This document shows positions 34,805 through 44,265 of a stretch of DNA of 57,763 nt, piece after piece. Source of the stretch: JBPRGG01 sp051418075 (GTDB lineage Bacteria; Bacteroidota; Bacteroidia; Cytophagales; Cyclobacteriaceae). Made by a program: the position numbers and the translations under genes. The stretch covers positions 1-57,763 of the forward strand of contig JBPRGG010000141.1 in the NCBI GenBank assembly GCA_051418075.1. Direction: 5' to 3'. Each line of letters opens with the position of its first letter. Position 1 is the stretch's first letter. The notes beneath the pieces were generated by a model. It was not told the DNA's origin. It was given only the letters and a program-made list of their open reading frames with translations, and did no database searches.

Positions 34805-36001
34805 TTGAAAACTGATATTGTTGTTATTGGAAGTGGAATAGTAGGATTAGCCACTGCCTTAAAAATCAAATTGCGGCGACCTGACCTAAATCTATTAGTC
34901 CTTGATAAAGAACTGGAGGTGGCAGCTCATCAAACCGGGCACAACAGTGGAGTGATTCATTCCGGCTTGTATTATAAACCAGGCAGTATGAAAGCCCTGA
35001 ATTGTATTAATGGCTATCAACAACTGCTGAAATTTGCCCTAATAGAAAATATACCCCATGAGATATGTGGTAAAATAGTAGTGGCCACAGGTGAGGCTGA
35101 ACTGACAGCCCTGGAAAATCTTTATACCAGGGGAAATCAGAATGGTTTGAAGGGAATAAAAAAGCTGAATCAGCCCCAACTAAAGGAAATAGAGCCTCAT
35201 GTAAATGGTATTGCCGGAATTTTTGTACCACAAACAGGAATCATTGATTTTAAGCAGGTATCGGCCAAATATGCTGAAAAGATCCTGGGAATGGGTGGCC
35301 ATATAAATCTGGGGGAAAAAGTACTGGATATCAAGCACAATCACCAAACCTCCCAGGTGATCACCAGTAAATCATCTTACGAAACCAAGTTGATTGTTAA
35401 TTGCGGAGGGCTTTATTCGGATAAGCTGGCTCAATTGACCCATCCCAATTTGAATGTGAAGATCATTCCTTTCAGAGGGGAGTATTATAAATTAAAGCCC
35501 TCCAAAAAGCATCTGGTAAAAAATTTGATTTATCCTGTACCTGATCCGGCTTTTCCTTTTCTGGGCGTACATTTTACCAGGATGATAGATGGGGCTGTGG
35601 AAGCTGGCCCCAATGCTGTATTAGCTTTTGCCAGAGAAGGCTATTCAAAATCTATCATTCACCCGGCCGAATTAATTGAAATCCTGGGATGGCCCGGTTT
35701 CCAAAAAGTAGCTTCAAAATACTGGCGTACAGGTTTAGGAGAAATGTACCGTTCTTTTTCCAAAAAGGCATTTACAAAAGCTTTGCAGAAATTGATGCCT
35801 GACATAAGGGAAGAGGACCTTGAACCAGGTGGTGCCGGAGTGAGAGCTCAGGCATGTGACAAGAAAGGTGGCCTGATAGACGATTTCCTGATTTTAGAAA
35901 CTGAGCAGGCGGTGAATGTATGTAATGCACCGTCTCCCGCAGCAACTTCTTCTTTAGCTATTGGGGATACGGTAGCTGAAAAAGTCCTGGCCAGATTTTA
36001 A
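34805..36001 (+). CDS. lhgO: L-2-hydroxyglutarate oxidase
   Basis: The 398-residue FAD protein has the Rossmann motif DIVVIGSGIVGLATALKI at the very N-terminus, ELEVAAHQTGHNSGVIHSGLYYKPGS (the family signature), and the C-terminal GGAGVRAQACDKKGGLIDDF and NAPSPAATSSLAIG. It oxidises L-2-hydroxyglutarate to 2-oxoglutarate, at the membrane or cytosol. The start is a TTG: no in-frame ATG lies before the Rossmann fold, and a promoter box sits just upstream. Single gene. Confidence 0.94.
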   Translation: MKTDIVVIGSGIVGLATALKIKLRRPDLNLLVLDKELEVAAHQTGHNSGVIHSGLYYKPGSMKALNCINGYQQLLKFALIENIPHEICGKIVVATGEAELTALENLYTRGNQNGLKGIKKLNQPQLKEIEPHVNGIAGIFVPQTGIIDFKQVSAKYAEKILGMGGHINLGEKVLDIKHNHQTSQVITSKSSYETKLIVNCGGLYSDKLAQLTHPNLNVKIIPFRGEYYKLKPSKKHLVKNLIYPVPDPAFPFLGVHFTRMIDGAVEAGPNAVLAFAREGYSKSIIHPAELIEILGWPGFQKVASKYWRTGLGEMYRSFSKKAFTKALQKLMPDIREEDLEPGGAGVRAQACDKKGGLIDDFLILETEQAVNVCNAPSPAATSSLAIGDTVAEKVLARF

Positions 36002-36183
36002 AATCTTTTTATTTTTTTTAAATTATTAGGTTAAAATGCCCAACCTTTTCATAAATGGTTCGTACAGAATAAATGTTGGAACTGGTATAATATTACTTAA
36101 CCTTTTTATAAATAACTACCATTTTAACTATAACCATTTACAATTAACAGGACTAATTTCAACAAAATTCTTAAAGTAAACTC

Positions 36184-36216
36184 AAAGAGCCTTTCCCTGA
36201 CCAGGATAGGCTTTAT
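36184..36216 (+). terminator. Candidate terminator between lhgO and moeB
   Basis: AGCCT (36188-36192) pairs with AGGCT (36208-36212), with TCC/GGA inside, followed by TTTATTTTTT. The stem is interrupted and the hairpin is 180 bases after the lhgO stop. Confidence 0.5.
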
Positions 36217-36257
36217 TTTTTGTATATTGCATAGGTCCAAAATTTTACCTGATATCA

Positions 36258-37391
36258 ATGACCTCTTCCAAGCTCACGCCACCGGAACTTCTTCGATATA
36301 GCAGACATTTAGTCCTGCCCGAAATTAAAACTGCAGGTCAGCTGAAGTTGAAGCAGGCCAGGGTTTTAGTAGTAGGGGCAGGTGGATTGGGTTGCCCCAT
36401 ATTACTTTATCTTTCTGCAGCGGGAGTGGGACAATTGGGATTAATAGATGATGATGTAATTGAAACCAGTAATTTACAACGGCAGGTGCTTTATACAGTA
36501 AATGAGGTTGGTCTTTCCAAAGCACTGGTAGCCGGACAAAAACTCAAGGCATTAAACCCTTTCATTAAAATAGATAGTTTTCAGGAAAGACTAAGTAAGG
36601 ATAATGTATTGACAATATTCAGGAATTTTGATCTGGTCATTGATGGTTCAGATAATTTTACTACCAGGTATCTGGTTAATGATGCTTGTATAATGATGGG
36701 CATTCCAATGATATATGGATCTGTTTATCGATTTGAAGGTCAGGTTTCGGTATTTAATTTAACCGACCATTCGGGCGGTAAAGGTCCTACTTACAGAGAT
36801 GTATTTCCGGAACCTCCTCCACCAGAACTTGCCACAAATTGTGCTGAAGGTGGAGTTTTAGGTGTATTGCCCGGAATGGTAGGTTCTATTCAGGCCAATG
36901 AAGCTATAAAGATCATTACCGGAATAGGAAAAACATTGTCCGGATATCTGTATCTGGTTAATGCGTTGGATTACCAACATCGTAAAATAAAAATCAGGGC
37001 CAACCCTGTATTTCAAAAGATAGAAACGCTTAAGGAATATGACCAATATTGCGGAAGCCTTCCAGCTGAAAAGTTAAAACAATTAAGCCCTTCCCAATTA
37101 AATGATATGATCAAACAAGGTAGATCTATTCAGATTTTTGATGTAAGAGATCCGGCCGAATATGAAATGGGACATTTAAAAGCTCAATTAGTGGATCCCA
37201 GAGGTATTGATCAATGGGCTCCAAAGATTAACAGAGATCAAGTGGTTGTATTCTACTGTCGTTCAGGTCAAAGAAGCAGGGCGGTAATTGTTAAATTACA
37301 ACAGAAATTTGGGCTGGAAAATTTGTATAATCTTGATGGCGGTCTTTTGGCATATGCGCAGCAGATAGATCCAACCCTTCAGGTATTTTAA
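36258..37391 (+). CDS. moeB: MoeB/ThiF-type adenylyltransferase with rhodanese domain
   Basis: The 377-residue product is an E1-like enzyme that adenylates the C-terminal Gly-Gly of a small sulfur-carrier protein (MoaD or ThiS type). The nucleotide motif is VLVVGAGGLGCPILLYLSAAG (about 36-56), with the family segments DDDVIETSNLQRQ and GSVYRFEGQVSVF. A rhodanese domain at about 275-377 has DVRDPAEYEMGHL and the active-site loop FYCRSGQRSR, whose cysteine can carry sulfur. This fusion is known in MoeBR/MOCS3-like proteins. No other molybdopterin or thiamine genes are adjacent in this window. Confidence 0.93.
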   Translation: MTSSKLTPPELLRYSRHLVLPEIKTAGQLKLKQARVLVVGAGGLGCPILLYLSAAGVGQLGLIDDDVIETSNLQRQVLYTVNEVGLSKALVAGQKLKALNPFIKIDSFQERLSKDNVLTIFRNFDLVIDGSDNFTTRYLVNDACIMMGIPMIYGSVYRFEGQVSVFNLTDHSGGKGPTYRDVFPEPPPPELATNCAEGGVLGVLPGMVGSIQANEAIKIITGIGKTLSGYLYLVNALDYQHRKIKIRANPVFQKIETLKEYDQYCGSLPAEKLKQLSPSQLNDMIKQGRSIQIFDVRDPAEYEMGHLKAQLVDPRGIDQWAPKINRDQVVVFYCRSGQRSRAVIVKLQQKFGLENLYNLDGGLLAYAQQIDPTLQVF

Positions 37392-37518
37392 CAGTTTATT
37401 AAATTCCTTTTTGGCAGTTTAAATTCACACCGTTTACATAAAATCGATCAGTATGTTCGTTATTTTCTGGAACATTCCGGAATTTTGACAGCTTTTAAAA
37501 GATATATACAGGGTAGAT

Positions 37519-39918
37519 ATGAGGTTTTTATTGATTTTAATGATGGTAGGATGGTCTGCACTCAATCTTTATGGTCAAAGCATAACGGTCAAAGATAAGG
37601 TGAGCCGGCAACCTGTGGAAAATGTTGTGATCTATGCTTCAGATTCTAGCAAACTGGTACAAACCAATCATCAGGGACAAGCTTCAGCAGCCATTTTTAA
37701 ACCGGGAGATCTGCTCATTTTTCAACACCCGGCTTACGAGCAAAAAGTATTAAAATATGCTGATTTAATAGACTTTGGGTATGAGGTGAATATAGCGGAA
37801 AAAATTATCAAAATTGATGAGGTGATCATTTCTGCCAATAAATGGGAGCAGGATAAGTCGGAAGTACCTCAAAAAATTGAAGCCATAACTCCTCAAAACA
37901 TTGCCTTTCAGGCTCCTCAAACTACGGCTGATGTCCTGGATCAAACTGGCCAGGTGTTTATGCAAAAAAGCCAGCTGGGCGGGGGAAGCCCTATGATCAG
38001 AGGGTTTTCTGCCAATTCACTTTTAATTGTGGTTGACGGTGTACGAATGAATAATGCCATCTACCGCAGTGGAAATTTACAAAATGTAATTACACTGGAT
38101 GCCAATAATCTTTCCGGGGCGGAGGTTATCTTCGGGCCTGGTTCAGTAATTTACGGCAGTGATGCTTTGGGTGGTGTCATGGATTTTCATACCAGAGAGC
38201 CAATGTTTTCACAGGATGATCAATTGTCATTTTCTGGACAATCCTTCGTCCGGTTTTCATCGGCGAACCTGGAAAAAACAGGCCACTTTCAAATGAATTT
38301 GGGTGGAAATAAAGTAGCTTCCTTTACCAGTTTCACTTTTTCTGATTATAATGATTTGCGCAGTGGGGCTAACCGACCGGACGATTATCCTGATTTTGGT
38401 CGCAGGGATTTTTATGTGGAGAGGATCAACGGAAAAGATTCAATCATTGATAATAATAACCCCAACCTGCAGCGTTTTTCCGGATATCGGCAAATGAATT
38501 TTTTGCAAAAGGTCAGGTATCAGCCCAAGCCTGATTATGATCTGACCTATGCCTTTCACTATTCTACCAGTTCAGACATACCCCGTTATGACAGGCTGAT
38601 AGAATCAAATCAGGGTGAGCCGGTTTATGCCAGTTGGTATTATGGTCCTCAAAACTGGATGATGCATCAATTTACAGCCACTTCTGATCAATCAAGGCAA
38701 ATTTATGACCAGGCCAGGCTCAACCTGGCCTATCAGAAAATAGAAGAAAGCCGCCTTAACCGTAGATTTGGTGATGACAGATTGCGTAATCAAACTGAAA
38801 ATGTAGATGTTTATTCCCTGAATCTGGATTTTGACAAGTCCTTAAGTGCTGGACAGCTTTTTTATGGCTTTGAAATGTTCTATAATAAGGTAAATTCCAC
38901 AGCTTTCAGGCGTCATATTACAACTGGCACTCTGACACCTACTGCCACCAGGTATCCTGATGGTGGAAGCGCCTACTATGCTGCGGCTTCCTATATCTCC
39001 CTAAAGTATGACCTGAAGGATTATCTGATCTTCAATAGCGGGTTACGCTTTACAGCTAACTGGCTGGAAGCTTCATTAGAAGAAGAAAATGAGTTTGGTC
39101 TGCCATTCCAGCAACTGAATTTACAAAACCAAGCCCTCAATGGAAATTTGGGGTTGGTATATAAACCGGCAGATAACCTGAAAGCAGACTTTGTTTTTTC
39201 TACCGGATTTCGTGCACCCAATGTAGATGATGTAGGTAAAATTTTTGATTTTAGTGATAATTACGTTGTAGTTCCAAATCCGGATCTACAACCGGAATAT
39301 GTTTTTAATTTAGAATCCAGTATTCAAAAAAGATGGAGCCAGCGGGTCCAGTTGTCTATGAATGTTTTTTATGCCATCCTGGATAATGCTATGGTCCGCA
39401 GAGATTTTACTTTCCAGGGGCAGGATTCGGTGTTTTATCAGGGCAGCCTGAAGAAAATCCAGGCTACTGTAAATGTGGGTAATGCATATATTGCAGGGGG
39501 GAGTATAAGTGCCAAGGCAGAAATCACAGATCAGTTTTCCTTCACTTCCACCCTCACTTATACTACTGGTAAAGACCTGACAGATAATCTTCCACTTCGA
39601 CATGTTGCCCCTTTGTTCGGACAGTCCTCCTTGAATTATAAAACCAAAAAGTTCAGGTCAGAATTGTTGGTCAGATATAACGGTCCTTTAAAAAAGCAGG
39701 ACCTGGCTCCTTCAGAATTAGCTAAGCCACATCTCTATACAGAAGCAGGAAGTTTGTCCTGGATTACGACAGGTATTCGGTCAGCCTATTATTTTTCCAA
39801 TAATTTCACCTTAAATGTAAATTTGGAAAATATTTTTGATAAACACTATCGTCCGTATTCCTCTGGGATTTCTGCACCAGGCCGTAATCTTGTGATATCT
39901 ATGCGCTACCAGTTTTAG
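37519..39918 (+). CDS. TonB-dependent receptor, heme/transferrin-type
   Basis: The 799-residue outer-membrane protein has a signal peptide (MRFLLILMMVGWSALNLYGQ), an N-terminal carboxypeptidase-regulatory-like domain (about 22-100), the plug (about 110-235, with GGGSPMIRGFSANSLLIVVD and SGNLQNVITLD), and a 22-strand-type barrel ending in a terminal phenylalanine (ISMRYQF). The segment EVIFGPGSVIYGSDALGGVM resembles hemoglobin/lactoferrin/transferrin receptors, so heme or iron-protein uptake is the best guess. No TonB, ExbBD or hemophore gene is nearby. A terminator lies 246 bases after the stop. Confidence 0.9.
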   Translation: MRFLLILMMVGWSALNLYGQSITVKDKVSRQPVENVVIYASDSSKLVQTNHQGQASAAIFKPGDLLIFQHPAYEQKVLKYADLIDFGYEVNIAEKIIKIDEVIISANKWEQDKSEVPQKIEAITPQNIAFQAPQTTADVLDQTGQVFMQKSQLGGGSPMIRGFSANSLLIVVDGVRMNNAIYRSGNLQNVITLDANNLSGAEVIFGPGSVIYGSDALGGVMDFHTREPMFSQDDQLSFSGQSFVRFSSANLEKTGHFQMNLGGNKVASFTSFTFSDYNDLRSGANRPDDYPDFGRRDFYVERINGKDSIIDNNNPNLQRFSGYRQMNFLQKVRYQPKPDYDLTYAFHYSTSSDIPRYDRLIESNQGEPVYASWYYGPQNWMMHQFTATSDQSRQIYDQARLNLAYQKIEESRLNRRFGDDRLRNQTENVDVYSLNLDFDKSLSAGQLFYGFEMFYNKVNSTAFRRHITTGTLTPTATRYPDGGSAYYAAASYISLKYDLKDYLIFNSGLRFTANWLEASLEEENEFGLPFQQLNLQNQALNGNLGLVYKPADNLKADFVFSTGFRAPNVDDVGKIFDFSDNYVVVPNPDLQPEYVFNLESSIQKRWSQRVQLSMNVFYAILDNAMVRRDFTFQGQDSVFYQGSLKKIQATVNVGNAYIAGGSISAKAEITDQFSFTSTLTYTTGKDLTDNLPLRHVAPLFGQSSLNYKTKKFRSELLVRYNGPLKKQDLAPSELAKPHLYTEAGSLSWITTGIRSAYYFSNNFTLNVNLENIFDKHYRPYSSGISAPGRNLVISMRYQF

Positions 39919-40163
39919 TGAAGGGAACAGGAAGTTGGTGTTATTTAAGTTGTAATTTTTTGGATTAAAATAACAATTAACAGGAAACTACAGACCCAAC
40001 CGGTTAAACGATCTTTGGATTTTAAATTAGTTTTACATTTACTTCGTTCAACCAAATATTATTTTATGAATATATTTAAATTATTTTGTAAAATATTAGG
40101 TTCGTGTCAATATAAAGCATTAATTTTGGAAAACTAATAGTAATCTCTTTATACTTGTTTTGC

Positions 40164-40193
40164 AAAAAAGACCTGAAATTTTCGGTCTTTTTT
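40164..40193. terminator. Terminator between TonB receptor and convergent gene
   Basis: AAAAAAGACC (40164-40173) pairs with GGTCTTTTTT (40184-40193), extended inside by GAAA/TTTC, with T-rich sequence after it. It can act in both directions between the convergent genes. Confidence 0.85.
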
Positions 40194-40206
40194 GTTTTTT
40201 AAAGCA

Positions 40207-40860
40207 TCATGTGGAAACTGACTGTAAAGATCGTTGTAAAAAGCCCGTGATAGCTTGCTCATAATTTTGATGACCACTTTCCAATAATTTGCCCAATTGA
40301 TGTAGTTTACCTCCAATCATCAGGGTGTCATAAATTGAAAAGCGTATGATTTTATATTTGCTTATACAAGTAAAAGCATCTTTTAAGAATTCCCTCCACA
40401 CAATGAATTTCCAGCCGGGAGATCCCTTGCCAAAAAAATCACCTGGTTCGGAAGGCTTGCCAAAATATCTTTCAGCCTGGGCAGAGGTCCATATTCCGGC
40501 TCTTAATCCGGATTTGATACATTCTTTTTCATAAATCTTAGAGTACCGTTTTATTTTTTCAACCTGTAGATGAGGGATTTTCTGGTAAATTGGCGATTTC
40601 AGGGCAGGAATTCTGTAACGGTTGTAAAGATATTGGTCATCAAGTTCAATAATTATATTCCGGTAAAGGGTTTCAATAGGTATATGTACCTGAGGCATAT
40701 CATTTGTAACAGGCTCGAAACTTTGATATGCAGTCTGGATTTCATTGGCCAAATCAGACTTGTAAATTTGAGAAGAATGGATGGTCAGGTTCGTTGATCT
40801 TTCAACAGCAAAATCCGCATTTTCCAATAAATTGATTAAAAGATCTTTTTTCAGTATCAT
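40207..40860 (-). CDS. Uncharacterised protein, 217 aa
   Basis: No family is recognised. The product is soluble, without signal or membrane segment. It has a central basic/aromatic region (YNRYRIPALKSPIYQKIPHL), a W-rich segment (GSPGWKFIVWREFL) and helical ends. It lies 35 bases after a DUF2452 gene on the same strand, so the pair is probably co-transcribed. Confidence 0.75.
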   Translation of the reverse strand: MILKKDLLINLLENADFAVERSTNLTIHSSQIYKSDLANEIQTAYQSFEPVTNDMPQVHIPIETLYRNIIIELDDQYLYNRYRIPALKSPIYQKIPHLQVEKIKRYSKIYEKECIKSGLRAGIWTSAQAERYFGKPSEPGDFFGKGSPGWKFIVWREFLKDAFTCISKYKIIRFSIYDTLMIGGKLHQLGKLLESGHQNYEQAITGFLQRSLQSVST

Positions 40861-40895
40861 CAGAATGTTCTTGATTAAAAGGCGAATATTTCATT

Positions 40896-41372
40896 CTAAT
40901 CGTCCAGATTAGCTAAATCCTGCACCAATTCCCAGGTATGATCAGATAATAATCTGACGGAGGCCAGGTGCTTTTTGAAAGGCATATTTTTACCCCATTC
41001 CTCAGGATTTATCATTGAAAGGATGTCTTTACCATCATTTCTTTCATAGAGATAATAAGTGTGTCCGATAATCGGCTCAAAGTTGATCTGTGAAAGATAG
41101 ATCCTCTCTGAAATTTCCACCCGTTTTTTGATCTGATTGGCCTGACGAGCCAGTACCTGCATTTGTTGATATAGCTGATGCATCTGACGTTCAGTTTGAT
41201 CCTTCATGGCAGCCATGGCTTTGCCTTTGATCTTACCCTGATCTTCCGGTTTTATTACAGAACTCCCCAGATGATGTGGAAAGGAAATACTGCCGGGAAA
41301 ATCAGTTACTTTATCTTTTTCCTGTTCCAGATCAATTTTATCGATATCTATTTTATTGTTCTTTTTCTCCAA
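40896..41372 (-). CDS. DUF2452 protein
   Basis: The 158-residue product matches the family with DFPGSISFPHHLGSSVIKPE, KGKAMAAMKDQTERQMHQLY, and the C-terminal FEPIIGHTYYLYERNDGKD and WGKNMPFKKHLASVRLLSDHTWEL. No function is known for the family. The start is a TTG at 41372: the nearby ATG (41377) is out of frame and the next in-frame ATG would remove a third of the protein. First gene of a pair with the uncharacterised 217-residue protein. Confidence 0.85.
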   Translation of the reverse strand: MEKKNNKIDIDKIDLEQEKDKVTDFPGSISFPHHLGSSVIKPEDQGKIKGKAMAAMKDQTERQMHQLYQQMQVLARQANQIKKRVEISERIYLSQINFEPIIGHTYYLYERNDGKDILSMINPEEWGKNMPFKKHLASVRLLSDHTWELVQDLANLDD

Positions 41373-41525
41373 AACATTTTAATTTTGACCTTCAAAATTA
41401 TTTTAAATCCGGGATTTTTTAAAGTTTATTAAAAAATAGATATAGACAGGCAATTGTTTATTTTATTTAAAGGCTGATGACTAATTAGGATTGGGTGTAA
41501 CTTTTTCAATAAAAATGAGCTAAAA

Positions 41526-41538
41526 ATATTGACAATAT
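41526..41538. promoter_or_regulatory. Palindrome upstream of the XRE/S24 operon
   Basis: ATATTG-A-CAATAT is a perfect inverted repeat with a one-base centre. A further ATATTG half-site starts at 41546, exactly 20 bases (two helix turns) after the first. It may be a regulator binding site about 70 bases before the first gene. Confidence 0.45.
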
Positions 41539-41568
41539 CGAAAAAATATTGTTAATTAGCAGTGTTTT

Positions 41569-41582
41569 TACTAAAAATAGTA
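41569..41582. promoter_or_regulatory. Second palindrome, close to the start codon
   Basis: TACTA-AAAA-TAGTA is a perfect inverted repeat that ends 21 bases before the ATG at 41604. The position fits an operator that blocks transcription of the small gene and the XRE/S24 regulator. Confidence 0.45.
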
Positions 41583-41603
41583 GAAATGTTAAAGGTTTAA
41601 CCA

Positions 41604-41882
41604 ATGGATGCGGATTTTCATTTAAAGTTGCTTTCTAAAAAGCTTCAATCTGGTCGCTGTCAGGTCAAATTTCAGGCTACAGTCTCTCCCAGTACCAAAT
41701 TATATGGCTATTTTTTGGCAAATCCTGATGATAAATTGAAAGACGTGGTAGACGCTATTCACCAAAAACTGACGCATTTAAACCAGCATACCGATCCATT
41801 CCATGCACATTTATTTTGTTTAGGAAAACCGAAGTCCTGGTTTAAAGATTTTATTATATATCCCTATGACACTCATAAGTGA
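41604..41882 (+). CDS. Uncharacterised 92-aa protein, partner of the XRE/S24 regulator
   Basis: The product has no signal or membrane segment and no recognised family. It carries a basic N-terminal part (LLSKKLQSGRCQVKF), a helix (DKLKDVVDAIHQKLTHLNQH) and a C-terminal DPFHAHLFCLGKPKSW. Its frame overlaps the next gene by 17 bases, so the two are translated together. The close link to a LexA-like regulator suggests a regulatory or response role, which is inference. Confidence 0.72.
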   Translation: MDADFHLKLLSKKLQSGRCQVKFQATVSPSTKLYGYFLANPDDKLKDVVDAIHQKLTHLNQHTDPFHAHLFCLGKPKSWFKDFIIYPYDTHK

Positions 41883-42663
41883 AAATATCAAATATTTAAG
41901 AAAGCATTTTAGATATACTCAGGAACAACTGGCTGAGAAAATAGGAATAAAGCGCTCGTTGTTAGGGGCTTACGAAGAAGGTAGGGCTGATCCGCGTTTA
42001 AATAACCTGCTGAATATATCCAGGATATTTGAAATATCAGTGGATCGTCTGATCAGTGAAGATGTCAGCAAATTACCAGAGGACAGCCTTAGCCAACCCC
42101 GGCCGGGAAATCCTACATATCCTAATCTAAAGGTTTTATCTATCACTGTTGACCCTGACAATAATGAAAATATTGACTTGGTCCCTCAGAAGGCCTCTGC
42201 AGGCTACCTGAATGGGTATGCTGATCCAGAATATTTAGAGGAACTGCCCAAATTTAAACTACCTATGCTATCTCAGGCTGCTACTTACAGGGCCTTTGAG
42301 ATATCCGGTGATTCCATGCTGCCCCTGGAACCAGGCACCATTATCATAGGACAATACCTGGAAGATTTGAATATGGTTCGCAACGGGTCTACTTATATTA
42401 TTCTTTCCAAAAAAGAAGGTGTGGTGTACAAACGTGTCTTTAACTATGTGGATGAAAAAGGTAAGCTTTTCCTGGTATCGGACAATAAAATCTACCCTCC
42501 TTATGATATTGACATTCAGGATGTACTGGAGATTTGGGAAGCCAAGGCTTATATCAGCATGAAGTTTCCCGGGCCAGGGACAGAAAATGATATGACCATC
42601 GAAAAACTGGCTTCAATTGTTTTAGATCTGCAAACCGAGGTCATCAAGCTAAAAGAGCGATAG
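41866..42663 (+). CDS. XRE-family regulator with S24/LexA-like peptidase domain
   Basis: The 265-residue product has an N-terminal helix-turn-helix (about 5-62, FRYTQEQLAEKIGIKRSLLG) and a C-terminal S24 domain. The likely catalytic serine is S150 in ISGDSMLPLEPG and the lysine is K189 in GVVYKRVF, a spacing of 39 residues as in LexA (37). A possible cleavage site Ala112-Gly113 lies in KASAGYLNGY before the peptidase domain. This is the layout of repressors that cut themselves when RecA is activated. Two palindromes lie upstream of its operon, so self-control is likely. Confidence 0.9.
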   Translation: MTLISENIKYLRKHFRYTQEQLAEKIGIKRSLLGAYEEGRADPRLNNLLNISRIFEISVDRLISEDVSKLPEDSLSQPRPGNPTYPNLKVLSITVDPDNNENIDLVPQKASAGYLNGYADPEYLEELPKFKLPMLSQAATYRAFEISGDSMLPLEPGTIIIGQYLEDLNMVRNGSTYIILSKKEGVVYKRVFNYVDEKGKLFLVSDNKIYPPYDIDIQDVLEIWEAKAYISMKFPGPGTENDMTIEKLASIVLDLQTEVIKLKER

Positions 42664-42883
42664 GGTTTGCTACTGATAAAGGTTAGTGTCAGCTGAAGGT
42701 TATCTTCTTGTATTCAAGTATTTTACCAAAATCTAATTATCTAAATTCCACAATATTTAATCTTTCCAGAATTATCCTGTAAAACACATCTTTGACTTTA
42801 ATTTTTTTCAGGTAAAAAAGTGATGCTTTTTAAAACTTTTTTGGATTAGCGGTCATCTTAAGGATAAATATTAAAATAAAGAA

Positions 42884-43483
42884 GTGTCTATACTGGCTGA
42901 ACAGATCATTGAAAAAGCAAAAAAGGGGAATAAATCCTGTCTTAACCAATTGGTTAATCAATGGTATCAACGGATATATAACTTTTCCTACAAGTATTTT
43001 TCGGAGCATGATATGGCCATGGAAGTGACACAGCGAACTTTTATTGCCATGTATAAAAACCTGGATAAACTGCAGGATAATGAAAAATTTGGTAAGTGGC
43101 TTTATCAGATTGCTTATAATAATTGCAAAGAAGAGGATCGGAAAGAAAAGCGCAGAAAGGTATTTCCTTTTTTGAAAGTTTCAGCCAAAGGTGATGACTA
43201 CCTGATCCGGAATGCAGCAGAGCAATTTTTGCGGCCAGAAGACATCATGGATAGAACTGAATTAAGTGAGATTATGATAAAGGCTTTAAACCGGTTGAAT
43301 CCGGAACAGCGAATGGTGATCATAATGAAAGAATATGAAGGTTTTAAATTCCGGGAAATTGCCGACATGTTAAATATTTCCGATAATACGGTAAAGTCAA
43401 GAATGTACTATGGCTTAACCAGCCTGAAAAAAATTTTACACAAGTGGAATATAAATAAAAAAACTGTTAGATATGAATTATAA
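42884..43483 (+). CDS. ECF-type RNA polymerase sigma factor
   Basis: The 199-residue product has region 2 (YQRIYNFSYKYFSEHDMAME, EVTQRTFIAMYKNLDK, FGKWLYQIAYNNCKEEDR) and region 4 (LNPEQRMVIIMKEYEGFKFR, EIADMLNISDNTVKSRMYYG). The start is a GTG at 42884; an in-frame TAA lies four codons upstream and the first ATG is inside region 2. The stop overlaps the next gene by 11 bases, so it is co-translated with its anti-sigma factor. Confidence 0.94.
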   Translation: MSILAEQIIEKAKKGNKSCLNQLVNQWYQRIYNFSYKYFSEHDMAMEVTQRTFIAMYKNLDKLQDNEKFGKWLYQIAYNNCKEEDRKEKRRKVFPFLKVSAKGDDYLIRNAAEQFLRPEDIMDRTELSEIMIKALNRLNPEQRMVIIMKEYEGFKFREIADMLNISDNTVKSRMYYGLTSLKKILHKWNINKKTVRYEL

Positions 43484-44264
43484 ACCTGATCATCAGACTT
43501 TTATGGATTACCTGTATCAGGAATTAGATCAACCTGAACGGGAACGGTTTGAGCAATATATGGCTACGCATCCTGAGGCTCAGGCTGAATTGGATCAGCT
43601 TAAACAAACCAGCCAAATGTTACAGCAGGTGGAGTCGCGGCAGGTAAATCAACCACTGATTCTGGAAAAAGCCCAAACATCCAACTTAAGCAGATTTTAT
43701 AAGAAAACGGCAACCTGGGCAGCTGCAATTGTTTTAATCATGGTGGTGTTAGGGTTGTCTAATTTCAGGGCTTCCTACCAGTCAGGTACCCTTCAATTAA
43801 GTTTTGGACCACAGTCTCCCATTAATAATGTGGATACTGTGAGACTGAAACCCGATGAAAAGTTAATTGCGCAGATGGTGGCACAAGCTATACAACCTTC
43901 TCAGGATAGTTTGTATCAAAGCCTGCTGGACAGGCAAAACGATCTTTCCCGGCAGATTCAACAAGTAGATAATAGTTATCGACAATCTAACCAGGCTGCC
44001 ATGATCGCTTTGATACAAGATCTTAATCAACAGAATTTTCAACAATTAACCGGCCTGATTATGCAGGCTAATCAGGATCAGAAGGACTATGCCGAAAGTT
44101 TATTGACAGATTTTTCCGGATATCTTAACGAACAAAGGAAGAATGATCTTCAGCTGATAGAATACGCTTTAAACCGTCTTCAGGAAAATACTGAAGTCAG
44201 ACAGCAGGAAACTGCTTTTATGTTAACCCAATTATACTCTAAACTTAATCAACAGGAAAATTAA
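43473..44264 (+). CDS. Putative membrane anti-sigma factor
   Basis: The 263-residue product has a cytosolic N-terminal part (about 1-79), one membrane segment (about 80-96, WAAAIVLIMVVLGL), and a long glutamine-rich, helical outer part. The N-terminal HQTFMDYLYQELDQPERERF and THPEAQAELDQLKQT have the usual shape of anti-sigma domains, but the zinc motif HxxxCxxC is absent. Function is inferred mainly from its overlap with the sigma gene and its topology. The next gene starts after 1 base. Confidence 0.82.
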   Translation: MNYKPDHQTFMDYLYQELDQPERERFEQYMATHPEAQAELDQLKQTSQMLQQVESRQVNQPLILEKAQTSNLSRFYKKTATWAAAIVLIMVVLGLSNFRASYQSGTLQLSFGPQSPINNVDTVRLKPDEKLIAQMVAQAIQPSQDSLYQSLLDRQNDLSRQIQQVDNSYRQSNQAAMIALIQDLNQQNFQQLTGLIMQANQDQKDYAESLLTDFSGYLNEQRKNDLQLIEYALNRLQENTEVRQQETAFMLTQLYSKLNQQEN

Positions 44265-44265
44265 A

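Noticed and set aside
40065..40136. 23-codon frame with two cysteines after the TonB receptor
   Set aside because: Too short, AT-rich, and without a promoter match; chance is the simpler reading.
42884..43483. SusCD control by the ECF sigma factor
   Set aside because: The sigma factor is more than 5 kb from susC and its anti-sigma lacks the FecR domain typical of such control.
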